Assembly (NCBI RefSeq): GCF_009857835.1
Contig: NZ_WWCL01000001.1
Span: 186,001-250,000 of the forward strand
From: Duganella fentianensis
Lineage (GTDB): Bacteria; Pseudomonadota; Gammaproteobacteria; Burkholderiales; Burkholderiaceae_D
Length of the DNA: 64,000 nucleotides
Direction of reading: 5' to 3'
Shown here: positions 16,611-25,997 of the stretch, one piece after another
How the letters are laid out: each line of letters starts with the position of its first letter
How positions within the stretch are numbered: the stretch's first letter is position 1
Notes under the pieces: generated by a model
The model's database searches: none
What the model was told of the DNA's origin: nothing
The model's input: the letters and a program-made list of their open reading frames with translations, nothing else
Position numbers and translations under genes: made by a program

Positions 16611-17981
16611 ATGTCTATCCGTGAGAACTTTACTGATGCTGATATGGAGCAGTGGCTCAATGAACACCGGGTCACTGAAATCGAATGTCTGGTGCCTGAC
16701 CTGACAGGCGTGGCGCGCGGGAAGATACTGCCCCGCGCCAAGTTCAGCAAGGAGCGCGGCATGCGCATCCCTGAAGCGGTGCTGGGCATGACGGTAACGG
16801 GTAATTACCCCACCGACGATGTGGCTTATGACCGCGCCATCTCTTCCACCGACCGCGACATGATATTGCGGGCCGATCCCGGCAGCATTACCCGCGTGCC
16901 GTGGGCGATAGATCCGACCGCGCAGGTGATCCACGACTGCTATTTTGCCGATGGCACGCTGGTGGATTTTGCGCCCCGTTCCGTGCTGCGCCGCGTGCTC
17001 AAGCTGTATGCCGAGCGTGGCTGGCGCCCCGTGGTGGGCCCGGAACTCGAGTTCTATCTGACCGAGAAGAGTGTTGATCCCGATTTGCCGCTGAAGGCGC
17101 CGGTAGGCCGCAGCGGCCGTGCCGAGACTAGCCGGCAGGTGTACAGCATCGATGCCGTCAATGAGTTCGATCCCCTGTTCGAGGATATCTACGATTACTG
17201 CGCGCTCATGAATCTCGATGTGGATACGCTGATCCACGAAACGGGCGCAGGCCAGATGGGGCTGAACTTCCAGCATGGCGATCCGCTGGCACTGGCCGAC
17301 AATGTGTTCTACTTCAAGCGCACCCTGCGCGAAGCGGCGCTCAAGCATGGCATGTATGCCACTTTCATGGCCAAACCCATGGCCAACGAGCCGGGATCGG
17401 CCATGCATGTGCACCAGAGCGTGAGCGATGCGGCCAGCGGGCTGAATATTTTCAGCATGGATGATGGGGCGCCGTCGGCCCAGTTCCGCCACTACATCGC
17501 CGGCCTGCAGCGCTACACGCCGGCCGGCATGGCCATCCTCGCGCCTTATGTGAATTCCTACCGCCGCATCGTGCGCCACACGTCCACGCCCATCAATATC
17601 CAGTGGGGCATGGATAACCGCACGGTGGGCTTCCGCATTCCGATTTCCGGCGTGGCGCAGCGGCGGGTGGAAAACCGCATCATCGGTGCCGATGCCAACC
17701 CCTATCTGGCCATGGCCGTGACGCTGGCCTGCGGCTATCTGGGCATGGTCGACCAGCTGGAGCCGACGCCGGCCACCACCAGCAGCGCCTATCCCAATCT
17801 GTTCGAGCTGCCGCAAAGCCTGTCGCAGGCGCTTACCTTGCTGCGCCGCGAGGACAGATTGCGCGAAGTGCTGGGCGACCGTTTTGTGGATGTCTATACC
17901 GCCATCAAAGAAGTCGAGCATCAGGAATTCATGACCGTCATCAGCCCATGGGAGCGAGAGCACCTGCTGTTGCATGTCTGA
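16611..17981 (+). CDS. puuA: PuuA-like gamma-glutamylpolyamine synthetase, copy 1
   Basis: Glutamine synthetase-fold ligase, 456 residues, that would join glutamate to putrescine or a related amine using ATP. GS motifs are present: PELEFYLTEK, GAGQMGLNFQHGDPL, MAKPMANEPGSAMHVHQS and WGMDNRTVGFRIP. It is a close paralog of the gene at 28580-29950; both have the same length and end in MTVISPWEREHLLLHV. GAGAGCG precedes the ATG. It follows nasA and precedes a PotABC module, so it appears to head a second polyamine uptake and activation unit. Substrate (putrescine, spermidine, other amine) cannot be told from sequence. Confidence 0.87.
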   Translation: MSIRENFTDADMEQWLNEHRVTEIECLVPDLTGVARGKILPRAKFSKERGMRIPEAVLGMTVTGNYPTDDVAYDRAISSTDRDMILRADPGSITRVPWAIDPTAQVIHDCYFADGTLVDFAPRSVLRRVLKLYAERGWRPVVGPELEFYLTEKSVDPDLPLKAPVGRSGRAETSRQVYSIDAVNEFDPLFEDIYDYCALMNLDVDTLIHETGAGQMGLNFQHGDPLALADNVFYFKRTLREAALKHGMYATFMAKPMANEPGSAMHVHQSVSDAASGLNIFSMDDGAPSAQFRHYIAGLQRYTPAGMAILAPYVNSYRRIVRHTSTPINIQWGMDNRTVGFRIPISGVAQRRVENRIIGADANPYLAMAVTLACGYLGMVDQLEPTPATTSSAYPNLFELPQSLSQALTLLRREDRLREVLGDRFVDVYTAIKEVEHQEFMTVISPWEREHLLLHV

Positions 17982-18055
17982 TACTGTTGCGCTCCGGCCC
18001 ACTGACTACGTAGGGGCCGCAGAGTGGCTATATAATCACGGGTTCTAAAATTGGG

Positions 18056-18081
18056 GGCGGCTTGCGGATGGCCGCCTTTTT
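18056..18081 (+). terminator. Hairpin with T run between puuA copy 1 and potA
   Basis: GGCGGC (18056-18061) and GCCGCC (18071-18076) form a 6-bp stem with a 9-nt loop, followed by five T. It could be a partial terminator lowering potA expression. A TATAAT at 18031-18036 lies just before it, without a clear -35. Confidence 0.6.
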
Positions 18082-18112
18082 ATATTAATCATATTATTTC
18101 CATTTAAATAAC

Positions 18113-19252
18113 ATGAGCAAAGAGCGAGCTGCTGCCGGTACGGGCCAACCATTTCTGCTGATCCGCGATCTCGTCAAGGATTTTGACGGCGTGCGCGCCG
18201 TGAACGATGTATCGGTCGAAATCAACAAGGGCGAGATTTTTGCTCTGCTGGGCAGCTCCGGTTGCGGCAAATCGACCCTGCTGCGTATGCTGGCCGGCTT
18301 CGAAATCCCGACCTCGGGCAAGATACAGCTGGCCGGTCAGGACATCATCGCCGTGCCGCCATACCAGCGCCCCATCAACATGATGTTCCAGTCGTATGCG
18401 CTGTTCCCCCACCTGTCCGTGTGGGACAACATCGCGTTTGGCCTGCGCCGCGACGGCCTGCCGAAAGACGAAATCGCCACGCGCGTGGAGCAGATGCTGA
18501 AACTGGTGCAGCTGTCGGCCTATGCCAAGCGCAAACCGCATCAGCTGTCCGGTGGCCAGCAGCAGCGCGTGGCGCTGGCACGCAGCCTGGCCAAGCGCCC
18601 GCAGTTGCTGTTGCTGGACGAGCCGCTCGGTGCGCTCGACAAGAAGCTGCGCGAACAGACCCAGATGGAACTGGTGGGCATCATCGAAGAAGTGGGCGTG
18701 ACCTGTGTGATGGTGACGCACGATCAGGATGAAGCCATGAGCATGGCCACCCGCATCGCCGTCATGAGCGAAGGCCGCATTCTGCAGGTGGGCGCGCCCG
18801 GCGAAATCTACGAGACGCCTAACTGCCGCTTCGTGGCGGACTTTATCGGCAGCGTGAATATGTTCGAAGGCAGCGTCAGCGCCGACGAACCCGATCACGT
18901 CATCATCGAAACACCGGAAGGCCAGCATTACATCACCCACGGCATTACCGGCACGCTGGGCATGCCGGTTTCGGTGGCTGTGCGTCCGGAGAAAATCTGC
19001 CTGCAGCAGCAGGCTCCAACGCAGGAGCAGCGTGCGCAGGCCGTGGAGCATGGCTATAACTGCGTGCAGGGCGTGATTACGGCGCTGGCCTACTTCGGCA
19101 ACGAAACCCATTACCACGTGCGCCTCGACAGCGGCAAAGTGCTCAAGGTGTCGCGCACCAATGCGGCACGCCATGACGATTCGGTGCTGGAACGTGATCA
19201 GCGCGTGTACGCGTGGTGGGATGGCGCCGACGTTGTCGTGCTGACCAGCTAA
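18113..19252 (+). CDS. potA: Polyamine ABC transporter ATP-binding protein (PotA/PotG-like), copy 1
   Basis: ATPase of a spermidine/putrescine importer, 379 residues. Walker [12 protein letters not shown], signature [14 protein letters not shown], Walker [13 protein letters not shown] and the switch region [13 protein letters not shown] are followed by a TOBE-type C-terminal regulatory domain (about 250-379). It is near-identical to the copy at 32728-33876. No strong Shine-Dalgarno sequence is seen before the ATG. It starts the potABC trio; unlike the second copy, no substrate-binding protein gene accompanies it, so it probably shares PotF (31515-32654). Confidence 0.93.
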   Translation: MSKERAAAGTGQPFLLIRDLVKDFDGVRAVNDVSVEINKGEIFALLGSSGCGKSTLLRMLAGFEIPTSGKIQLAGQDIIAVPPYQRPINMMFQSYALFPHLSVWDNIAFGLRRDGLPKDEIATRVEQMLKLVQLSAYAKRKPHQLSGGQQQRVALARSLAKRPQLLLLDEPLGALDKKLREQTQMELVGIIEEVGVTCVMVTHDQDEAMSMATRIAVMSEGRILQVGAPGEIYETPNCRFVADFIGSVNMFEGSVSADEPDHVIIETPEGQHYITHGITGTLGMPVSVAVRPEKICLQQQAPTQEQRAQAVEHGYNCVQGVITALAYFGNETHYHVRLDSGKVLKVSRTNAARHDDSVLERDQRVYAWWDGADVVVLTS

Positions 19253-19266
19253 GGCGGAGTGCAGCC

Positions 19267-20178
19267 ATGAATTTTCTTAAACAGCTAGTGACGCTGCGCT
19301 GGCTCACGGGACGCACGGCGGTGATCGCCGTGCCTTTCCTGTGGCTGACCTTCGCCTTCCTGATACCGTTCCTGATCGTGATGCGCATCAGCTTCACGGA
19401 GGCCGATGCGGGTGGCAATCCGTTCGGCACGCTGATGACGCTGGTGGACGGCGTGATCACGCTGAAGATCAAGATCGCCAACTACCTGTTCATCGCACAG
19501 GATGACCTGTATGTGCTGACGTATCTGAGTTCGCTCAAGTTCGCCGCCATTACCACGGTGCTGTGCCTGATCATCGGTTATCCGTTTGCCTACTTCATGG
19601 CACGTTCCCGCTCGACTGTGCGCCCCGTGCTGATGATGATGGTGATGCTGCCGTTCTGGACTTCCTTCCTGCTGCGTATCTATGCGTGGAAGGGCATCCT
19701 TGCGAATAACGGTATCCTCAATCACATCCTGATGAGCATGGGCGTGATCACGGAACCGCTGCATCTGATGAACACCCAGTTTTCGCTGATCATCGGCATG
19801 GTGTACGCGTATCTGCCGTTCATGATCCTGCCGCTGTATGCCAATCTGGTGAAGATGGACGGACGCTTCCTCGAAGCGGCGGCCGATTTGGGCGCCACAC
19901 CGGTGCAGACGTTCTGGCGTATCACTGTGCCGCTATCCAAGTCCGGCATCATCGCCGGCTCCATGCTGGTGTTCATTCCGGCCGTGGGCGAGTATGTGAT
20001 TCCTGAACTGCTGGGCGGTCCGGAAACGCTGATGATAGGCCATGTGCTGTGGGATGAATTCTTCACCAATAACGACTGGCCGATGGCGTCGTCCGTCACC
20101 GTCGTAGTGATTCTGCTGATACTCGTGCCTATGGCGATCTTCAATAAATACAAAGCCGAACAGGAGGCGCGCCGATGA
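19267..20178 (+). CDS. potB: Polyamine ABC transporter permease (PotB/PotH-like), copy 1
   Basis: Inner membrane permease, 303 residues, with about six hydrophobic helices starting near residue 17. The permease EAA motif is at EAAADLGATPVQTFWRITVP. The ATG at 19267 is chosen over the longer open frame because GGCGGAG lies upstream and the protein then starts MNFLKQLVTLRWLTG, like its paralog at 33885. The two paralogs differ at only a small fraction of residues. It overlaps potC by four bases (ATGA). Confidence 0.93.
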   Translation: MNFLKQLVTLRWLTGRTAVIAVPFLWLTFAFLIPFLIVMRISFTEADAGGNPFGTLMTLVDGVITLKIKIANYLFIAQDDLYVLTYLSSLKFAAITTVLCLIIGYPFAYFMARSRSTVRPVLMMMVMLPFWTSFLLRIYAWKGILANNGILNHILMSMGVITEPLHLMNTQFSLIIGMVYAYLPFMILPLYANLVKMDGRFLEAAADLGATPVQTFWRITVPLSKSGIIAGSMLVFIPAVGEYVIPELLGGPETLMIGHVLWDEFFTNNDWPMASSVTVVVILLILVPMAIFNKYKAEQEARR

Positions 20179-21026
20179 ACTCATTTGGCTTAATGCGCTG
20201 GTTACAGCGCTGGTTCGGGCGCGGCTGGCTGGCTATGGGCTATCTGTTCCTGTATCTGCCTATCGTGGTGCTGGTGGTGTTCTCGTTTAACAGTTCGCGG
20301 CAGGACATGATCTGGAGCGGTTTCTCTACGCGCTGGTATCTGGAACTGCTGAACGATACGGAAATCATCAGCGGCTTCTGGCTGTCGATCCGCATCGCCG
20401 TGCTGACGGCCTGCGCTTCGGTCATTCTGGGTACGTTTGCCGCGTTCGTGCTGAACCGCTACCAGCGCTTCTATGGCCGCACGCTGTTCTCGGGCATGGT
20501 CAGCGCACCGCTGGTGATGCCGGAAGTGATTATCGGCTTGTCGCTGCTGCTGATGCTGGTGTCGGTGCAGAAGGTGTTCGGCTTCCCCGAGCGTGGTCTC
20601 ACTACCATCTGGCTCGGTCATACGCTGCTCGGTATGGCGTATGCCGCCGTGGTGGTGCAGTCGCGCTTGCAGGAGATGAGCAAATCGCTGGAAGAAGCAG
20701 CCATGGACCTGGGCTGCAAGCCCCATCAGGTGTTCTTCCTCGTCACACTGCCGAATATCACGCAGGCGCTCGGCTCGGCGTGGCTGCTGACTTTCACCCT
20801 GTCGCTCGACGATGTGGTGCTGTCTGCCTTCCTGTCCGGCCCCGGTTCTTCGACGATGCCGATCGTGATTTTCTCGCGTGCCCGTCTGGGCCTTGATCCG
20901 CGTGTGAATGCCGTGGCGGCGCTGACCATCCTGGTTGTATCTATCGGGGTAATTGCATCGAGCCTGTATATGGCGCGCAGCGAACGCCTGCGTCAGAAGC
21001 AGGTCGCGGCTGCGGCCAAAGGCTGA
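20175..21026 (+). CDS. potC: Polyamine ABC transporter permease (PotC/PotI-like), copy 1
   Basis: Second permease of the importer, 283 residues, with six predicted helices and the EAA motif EEAAMDLGCKPHQVFFLVTL. Most of its length is identical to the copy at 34793-35641. It is translationally coupled to potB by a four-base overlap. A perfect 11-bp hairpin follows the stop, so this ends the transcript. Confidence 0.93.
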   Translation: MNSFGLMRWLQRWFGRGWLAMGYLFLYLPIVVLVVFSFNSSRQDMIWSGFSTRWYLELLNDTEIISGFWLSIRIAVLTACASVILGTFAAFVLNRYQRFYGRTLFSGMVSAPLVMPEVIIGLSLLLMLVSVQKVFGFPERGLTTIWLGHTLLGMAYAAVVVQSRLQEMSKSLEEAAMDLGCKPHQVFFLVTLPNITQALGSAWLLTFTLSLDDVVLSAFLSGPGSSTMPIVIFSRARLGLDPRVNAVAALTILVVSIGVIASSLYMARSERLRQKQVAAAAKG

Positions 21027-21038
21027 TTCAAGCTGAAT

Positions 21039-21074
21039 AAGTTCAGGCCATCGCGGCCTGAACTTAATTATTTT
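21039..21074. terminator. Bidirectional terminator between potC and speB
   Basis: A perfect 11-bp inverted repeat, AAGTTCAGGCC (21039-21049) and GGCCTGAACTT (21055-21065), has a 5-nt loop. On the plus strand it is followed by AATTATTTTT. Both convergent genes end next to it (potC at 21026, speB at 21068). Confidence 0.8.
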
Positions 21075-22009
21075 TCTGCTTTGCTCTGCTGCGCGATGCG
21101 CGCGCACAGATAGGTCCACACGAACGTGGACGCAGCGTTGGAAGTGAGTTCCGCATGGTCGTAAGGCGGCGCCACTTCCACGCAATCCATCCCGCACCAG
21201 TTCAGTTCTGCCAGTTCCTCGATAATCGACAATACCTGTGCCGAGGTCATGCCGCCCGGCTCCGGCGTGCCAGTGCCCGGCGCAAAGGCCGGATCGAGGC
21301 AGTCGATATCGAGCGTCATGTAGACGGGCGGATGGCCAGCAGCGGCCATGCGGGCGCGGATTTCGGCCAGTACGGGCGCCAGTTGCGCAGGGCTTTCCAG
21401 ACCACGCAGTTCGCGCGCCGTGAAGACGCGGCCACCGACCGTGTTCACGTATTCGCGTGCCGCACGCTCGCCGGAAGAACGGATGCCTAACTGGATGGAA
21501 GCCTGCGGAATCAGCAGACCTTCTTCCATCGCTTCATACACCCATGTACCGTGGCCGGAAGGCTCGCCGAAGTGGTTGGTCCACGTGTCGCAGTGCGCGT
21601 CGAAGTGCACCACGGCGACCGGGCCGCCATGTATCTTGTTGAGCGCGCGCAGCAGCGGCAGCGTCACGGAGTGGTCGCCGCCCAGCCAGATCATGTGGTA
21701 CTTCTGCAGCAGCGCCAGTGCCTGCGGCATCAGTGCTTCACGCATGGGGCCTATGCCGGTATTCGGCAGCAGCAGGTCGCCCGCATCGGATAGCTGGCCG
21801 ATAGGCGTGGTGTCGAAATGCGGGTGAGTCGCGTCGCACAGCATCTGCGATGCCAGACGGATGGCCTGTGGCCCCAGACGTGCGCCGGGACGGTTGGTTA
21901 CCGCGCCGTCAAAAGCCAGACCGGCGATGCAGTAAGGCGTATCGCGTTCGCCCCGCTCGACGTTGAGATAAGTGCCGCTCGAGCGGAAAGCAAATTCGTG
22001 ATTCGACAT
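21068..22009 (-). CDS. speB: Agmatinase/guanidinobutyrase-family ureohydrolase
   Basis: Binuclear manganese hydrolase of the arginase family, 313 residues. Metal-binding motifs: GGDHSVTLP, VVHFDAHCDTW and TLDIDCLDPAFAPGTGTPEPGG. It would cleave agmatine to putrescine and urea, or guanidinobutyrate to GABA and urea; its place three bases after gabD fits either, and guanidinobutyrase would feed GABA directly to GabT. Sequence alone does not settle the substrate. It is the last gene of the gabT-gabD-speB operon. Confidence 0.85.
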   Translation of the reverse strand: MSNHEFAFRSSGTYLNVERGERDTPYCIAGLAFDGAVTNRPGARLGPQAIRLASQMLCDATHPHFDTTPIGQLSDAGDLLLPNTGIGPMREALMPQALALLQKYHMIWLGGDHSVTLPLLRALNKIHGGPVAVVHFDAHCDTWTNHFGEPSGHGTWVYEAMEEGLLIPQASIQLGIRSSGERAAREYVNTVGGRVFTARELRGLESPAQLAPVLAEIRARMAAAGHPPVYMTLDIDCLDPAFAPGTGTPEPGGMTSAQVLSIIEELAELNWCGMDCVEVAPPYDHAELTSNAASTFVWTYLCARIAQQSKAEK

Positions 22010-22012
22010 TGT

Positions 22013-23467
22013 CTAAATGCCTCCCATGCAGATGTATTTGATGACCAGATAATCGTCCATGCCGTAGGTAGAACCTTCGCGCCCCAGACCGGACTGTTTG
22101 ACGCCGCCAAACGGTGCGATCTCGTTGGAGATCAAGCCCGTGTTGACGCCCACCATGCCCGATTCCAGCCCTTCGGCCACGCGCCAGATACGGCCGATGT
22201 CGCGCGAATAGAAGTAGGCGGCCAGACCAAACTCGGTATTGTTGGCCATGGCCAGCACTTCCTCGTCCTTGTGGAAGCGGAACAGCGGGGCCAGCGGGCC
22301 AAAGGTTTCCTCGGTGGCGACCAGCATATCACTGTTCACGTCGGCGATGATGGTAGGCTGGAAGAAGCCATGTCCGAGTGCGTGGCGCGCGCCGCCGGTT
22401 AGCACCTTGCCGCCTTTGGCCAAAGCATCGGCGATGTGCTGTTCGACTTTGACGACGGCTTTTTCTTCGATCAGCGGGCCTTGCGTGACGCCTGCTTCCG
22501 CACCGTTGCCCACTTTGAGTTTGGCCACCGCCGCCACCAGTTTGGCAGCGAAGGCTTCGTACACGCCATCCTGCACATACAGGCGGTTGGCGCATACGCA
22601 GGTCTGGCCCGCGTTGCGGTATTTGGAAGCGATAGCGCCTTCCACGGCGGCATCGAGATCGGCATCGTCGAACACGATGAAGGGCGCATTGCCGCCCAGT
22701 TCCAGCGACAGTTTCTTGATGGTGGGCGCGCACTGCTGCATCAGCAAGCGGCCCACGGCGGTGGAACCCGTGAAGCTCAGTTTGCGCACCACAGGGTTGG
22801 AAGTCATTTCGCCACCGATGGCGCGCGCATCGCCCGTTATCACGTTGAACACACCGGCAGGTATGCCGGCGCGCTCGGCCAGCACGGCCAGTGCCAGTGC
22901 CGAATACGGCGTCAGCTCGGCCGGTTTGACCACGATGGGGCAGCCTGCTGCCAGTGCCGGCCCTACTTTGCGGGTGATCATCGCAGACGGGAAGTTCCAT
23001 GGCGTGATGGCCGCGCATACGCCGATAGGCTCCTTGGTCACGACTAGGCGGCGATCCGGCCATGGCGATTGCAGGGTTTCACCAGCCACCCGTTTGCCTT
23101 CTTCGGCAAACCATTCGATGAACGAAGCGGCGTAGCCGATTTCGCCTTTGGCTTCGGCTAGCGGCTTGCCCTGTTCCACCGTCATGATCATGGCCAGATC
23201 GTCGGCGTTTTCCAGCATCAGATCGTTCCACTTGCGCAGCAGGGCAGAACGTTCCTTGGCGGTCTTTTTGCGCCATGCTGGCCATGCGGCATTGGCGGCA
23301 CTGATGGCGGCGGCCGTATCGGCTGCGCCCATGTAGGGCACCGTGCCCAGTGCAGCGCCGTTAGCCGGATTATGTACAGCCAGTGTGGCACCATCGGGTG
23401 CATCGACCCATGCGCCATTGATATAGCACTGGTGGCGCAATAGGCTGGGGTCTTTCAGCGCGATCAT
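22013..23467 (-). CDS. gabD: Succinate-semialdehyde dehydrogenase
   Basis: NAD(P)-dependent aldehyde dehydrogenase, 484 residues, oxidising succinic semialdehyde to succinate, the last step of GABA use. ALDH motifs: AAITPWNFPSAM, FTGSTAVGRLLMQQ, the catalytic Glu in LELGGNAPFIVF and the catalytic Cys in NAGQTCVCANRLYV. It has the GabD/DavD form (MIALKDPSLLRHQCYINGAW). It overlaps gabT by four bases, so the two are translated together. Confidence 0.93.
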   Translation of the reverse strand: MIALKDPSLLRHQCYINGAWVDAPDGATLAVHNPANGAALGTVPYMGAADTAAAISAANAAWPAWRKKTAKERSALLRKWNDLMLENADDLAMIMTVEQGKPLAEAKGEIGYAASFIEWFAEEGKRVAGETLQSPWPDRRLVVTKEPIGVCAAITPWNFPSAMITRKVGPALAAGCPIVVKPAELTPYSALALAVLAERAGIPAGVFNVITGDARAIGGEMTSNPVVRKLSFTGSTAVGRLLMQQCAPTIKKLSLELGGNAPFIVFDDADLDAAVEGAIASKYRNAGQTCVCANRLYVQDGVYEAFAAKLVAAVAKLKVGNGAEAGVTQGPLIEEKAVVKVEQHIADALAKGGKVLTGGARHALGHGFFQPTIIADVNSDMLVATEETFGPLAPLFRFHKDEEVLAMANNTEFGLAAYFYSRDIGRIWRVAEGLESGMVGVNTGLISNEIAPFGGVKQSGLGREGSTYGMDDYLVIKYICMGGI

Positions 23468-24738
23468 GCTGTGGCCTCCTTGAGTGCGGCGCTGAGGATG
23501 GCCAGCGCTTCATCCATCACATGGTCTTCGATGGTAAGCGGGAACAGGAAGCGCACCACATTGCTGTATACGCCGCAAGTCAGTAGTACCAGACCTTTTT
23601 GCAGCGCCAGTGTCTGCACTTTTTTGGTAAAGACGGCATCCGGTTCGCCCGTGGCAGGATCGGCAAATTCCATCGCGATCATGGCGCCGGGGCCGCGCAC
23701 ATCGGAAATCTGCGGCACCGCGCTGCGCAGGCCCTGCAGGGTTTCCTTCAGACGGTCGCCCAGCACATTGGCGCGCTGGCACAACTGTTCTTCTTCGATG
23801 ACGTTGATCACGGCCAGTGCCGAAGCGATGGCCAGCGGGTTGCCCGCATAGGTACCACCCAGGCCGCCCGGATTCGGCGCATCCATGATTTCGGCGCGGC
23901 CGCAGACGGCCGACAGCGGCATGCCGCCCGCCAGACTTTTCGCGATCGTCATCAGATCGGGCACCACGTCGTAGTGCTCCATGGCGAACAGCTTGCCCGT
24001 GCGCGCGAAGCCGGTCTGGATTTCGTCAGCGATCAGCAGAATGCCGTGCTGGTCGCATAGTGCGCGTAGCGCCTTCATGAAGGCTGGCGGCGCGGCATAG
24101 AAGCCGCCTTCGCCCTGCACCGGTTCGAGAATGATGGCGGCCACGCGCTGCGGGTCCACATCGGCCTTGAACAGGGTGTGGACGGCATTGATGGCATCGT
24201 CCACGCTGACGCCATGCAGTTCCACCGGATACGGCGCGTGGTAAATCTCGGCAGGGAAGGGGCCGAAACCGATCTTGTATGGTGCGACCTTGCCGGTCAG
24301 CGCCATGCCCATCATGGTGCGGCCATGGAAGCCGCCGGCAAAGGCGATAACGGCGCTACGGCCCGTAGCGGCACGGGCGATCTTGATGGCGTTTTCCACG
24401 GCTTCGGCGCCGCTCGAGAAGAACGCGGTCTTCTTGGCATGCTTGCCCGGCGTGAGCTGGTTGATGCGCTCGGCCAGTTCCACATATTGCGCATACGGCA
24501 CTACCTGATAGCAGGTGTGGGTGAACTTGCCCAGTTGCTGTTCGATGGCGGCCATCAGCTTGGGGTGGCGGTGGCCCGTGTTCAGTACGGCGATACCGGC
24601 AGCGAAGTCGATATAGCGTCGGCCTTCCACGTCCCATAGCTCGGCATTCAGCGCGCGCTCGGCGTAGAACTGGCACATCACTCCCACGCCGCGTGGCGTA
24701 GCCGCATCTTTACGTTTCTGCAGGTCTGCATTATTCAT
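23464..24738 (-). CDS. gabT: 4-aminobutyrate aminotransferase
   Basis: PLP-dependent class III aminotransferase, 424 residues, converting GABA and 2-oxoglutarate to succinic semialdehyde and glutamate. Motifs: GAEAVENAIKIARAAT, FHGRTMMGMALTG, the PLP Asp in LIADEIQTGFARTG and the Schiff-base Lys in MTIAKSLAGGMPL. It starts the gabT-gabD-speB operon. It receives GABA made by the PuuABCD route encoded further along the window. Confidence 0.93.
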   Translation of the reverse strand: MNNADLQKRKDAATPRGVGVMCQFYAERALNAELWDVEGRRYIDFAAGIAVLNTGHRHPKLMAAIEQQLGKFTHTCYQVVPYAQYVELAERINQLTPGKHAKKTAFFSSGAEAVENAIKIARAATGRSAVIAFAGGFHGRTMMGMALTGKVAPYKIGFGPFPAEIYHAPYPVELHGVSVDDAINAVHTLFKADVDPQRVAAIILEPVQGEGGFYAAPPAFMKALRALCDQHGILLIADEIQTGFARTGKLFAMEHYDVVPDLMTIAKSLAGGMPLSAVCGRAEIMDAPNPGGLGGTYAGNPLAIASALAVINVIEEEQLCQRANVLGDRLKETLQGLRSAVPQISDVRGPGAMIAMEFADPATGEPDAVFTKKVQTLALQKGLVLLTCGVYSNVVRFLFPLTIEDHVMDEALAILSAALKEATA

Positions 24739-24818
24739 GGTGATTCCGGATAGGACGGGTTGATCAAAAGGCTAATTTCATACTACACGCCTAAACGGAA
24801 CCATGAATAGGGCCACAA

Positions 24819-25997
24819 TTAAGAAGTTGATGGTGCCACTTTGCGTTCTTGCCGTTCAATATAGCCCTGACGGTATTCCCACCACGCCGTGCCGACGAAA
24901 ATCGCCGCGCCACACCACAGCACGGCGGGCAGCGCGTTGATGCCTACCGTCTGCATCAGCACCCCCGTCAGCAGCGGACCGCCGCTGCTGGTGATGCCCC
25001 AGCTGGCGTTGACCACGGCGCTGGCCGCGACCAGCGACTGGCCATTGAAACGGGCGCCGCAAGCCACTAGCGACAGCATGTAGATGGCGCCAGCCGTGGC
25101 GCCCAGCATCAGCAGCACGGTCCACCACAGCCATGGCGTGCCCGCAGCAAACGGCAGGATGGGCAGCAGCACGCACACGGCGATGCCGCAGCCTGTATGG
25201 ACTTTGCGCCGCCCCACGTGGTCGGCCAGCCAGCCGAACACGAACTGCAGCGCCGTATCGCCCACCAGCACCACGGTGGCCGACAGCAGCGCCAGTTCGG
25301 TGGCGATACCGTGGCGGATTGCATACAGTGGCAGCAGGCTCAGTGCCAGCGTATCGAACAGGGCAAAGAAAGCAGCGCCGGCGACGATCATCAGCATGCG
25401 CGGCAGCACGCGCTGCCACGACACATGGGGTTCGTCATCATCTTCATGCGCACCGCCGGAGATCAGCACCATGCCCGGTAAGGCCAGCAGGAATAGTGCG
25501 CCGCAGACGGCAAACGGCATGCTGACGCGGCCTTCCATCTGCGCCACCAGCGCAGGGCCGATCAGCTGGAACAGGGTAAAGCTGGTGGTGTACATGGCCA
25601 CCACGCGGCCGCGCGAATTGACGGGAGCGAGCCGGTTGACCCATGCTTCGCCTATGGTGAACAGCACGCCCATGGCCGCGCCGAAGATAAAGCGCAGCAG
25701 GCCCCAGCAGATCAGCGAATCGGTGAACTCCATCAGTGCGGTGGACAGGCCGCCGGCGATGATGGCGGCGATCATGCTGCCGCGCGGGCCGTGGCTGGCC
25801 GTCCAGCGCGATACAAACGGCGCGGCGGCCAGAATGCCGAAGGCACTGGCTGCCGTGATGATGCCGATGATGTCGGTGCCGATGCCGCGGCTGTCCAGTG
25901 TCAGTGCGGTCAGCGGGATGGTGGCGCCCAGACCCAGCCCTACCACGCCGATACTGGCGACGAGGGCGATGAAGTCACGCCAGGGCATGGTTTTCAT
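24819..25997 (-). CDS. Major facilitator superfamily transporter
   Basis: Twelve-helix MFS permease, 392 residues; the loop 8-9 motif reads GWLADHVGRRKVHTG. Substrate is unknown. Its start overlaps the stop of the MocR regulator gene by one base (TAATG on the minus strand), so the two are co-transcribed. The position between gabT and the MocR/PuuD pair suggests efflux or uptake of an amine or GABA-like compound, but this is only context. Confidence 0.85.
   Translation of the reverse strand: MKTMPWRDFIALVASIGVVGLGLGATIPLTALTLDSRGIGTDIIGIITAASAFGILAAAPFVSRWTASHGPRGSMIAAIIAGGLSTALMEFTDSLICWGLLRFIFGAAMGVLFTIGEAWVNRLAPVNSRGRVVAMYTTSFTLFQLIGPALVAQMEGRVSMPFAVCGALFLLALPGMVLISGGAHEDDDEPHVSWQRVLPRMLMIVAGAAFFALFDTLALSLLPLYAIRHGIATELALLSATVVLVGDTALQFVFGWLADHVGRRKVHTGCGIAVCVLLPILPFAAGTPWLWWTVLLMLGATAGAIYMLSLVACGARFNGQSLVAASAVVNASWGITSSGGPLLTGVLMQTVGINALPAVLWCGAAIFVGTAWWEYRQGYIERQERKVAPSTS

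Noticed and set aside
14356..18002. Long open frames on the minus strand opposite nasA and puuA copy 1 (over 600 codons each)
   Set aside because: They lie opposite genes with clear motifs, and their translations are low-complexity, rich in His, Arg and Gln. This is the usual shadow effect in G+C-rich genes.
18031..18036. TATAAT as a potA promoter
   Set aside because: No acceptable -35 at 16-18 bp, and a hairpin with a T run follows before potA; left as a note only.
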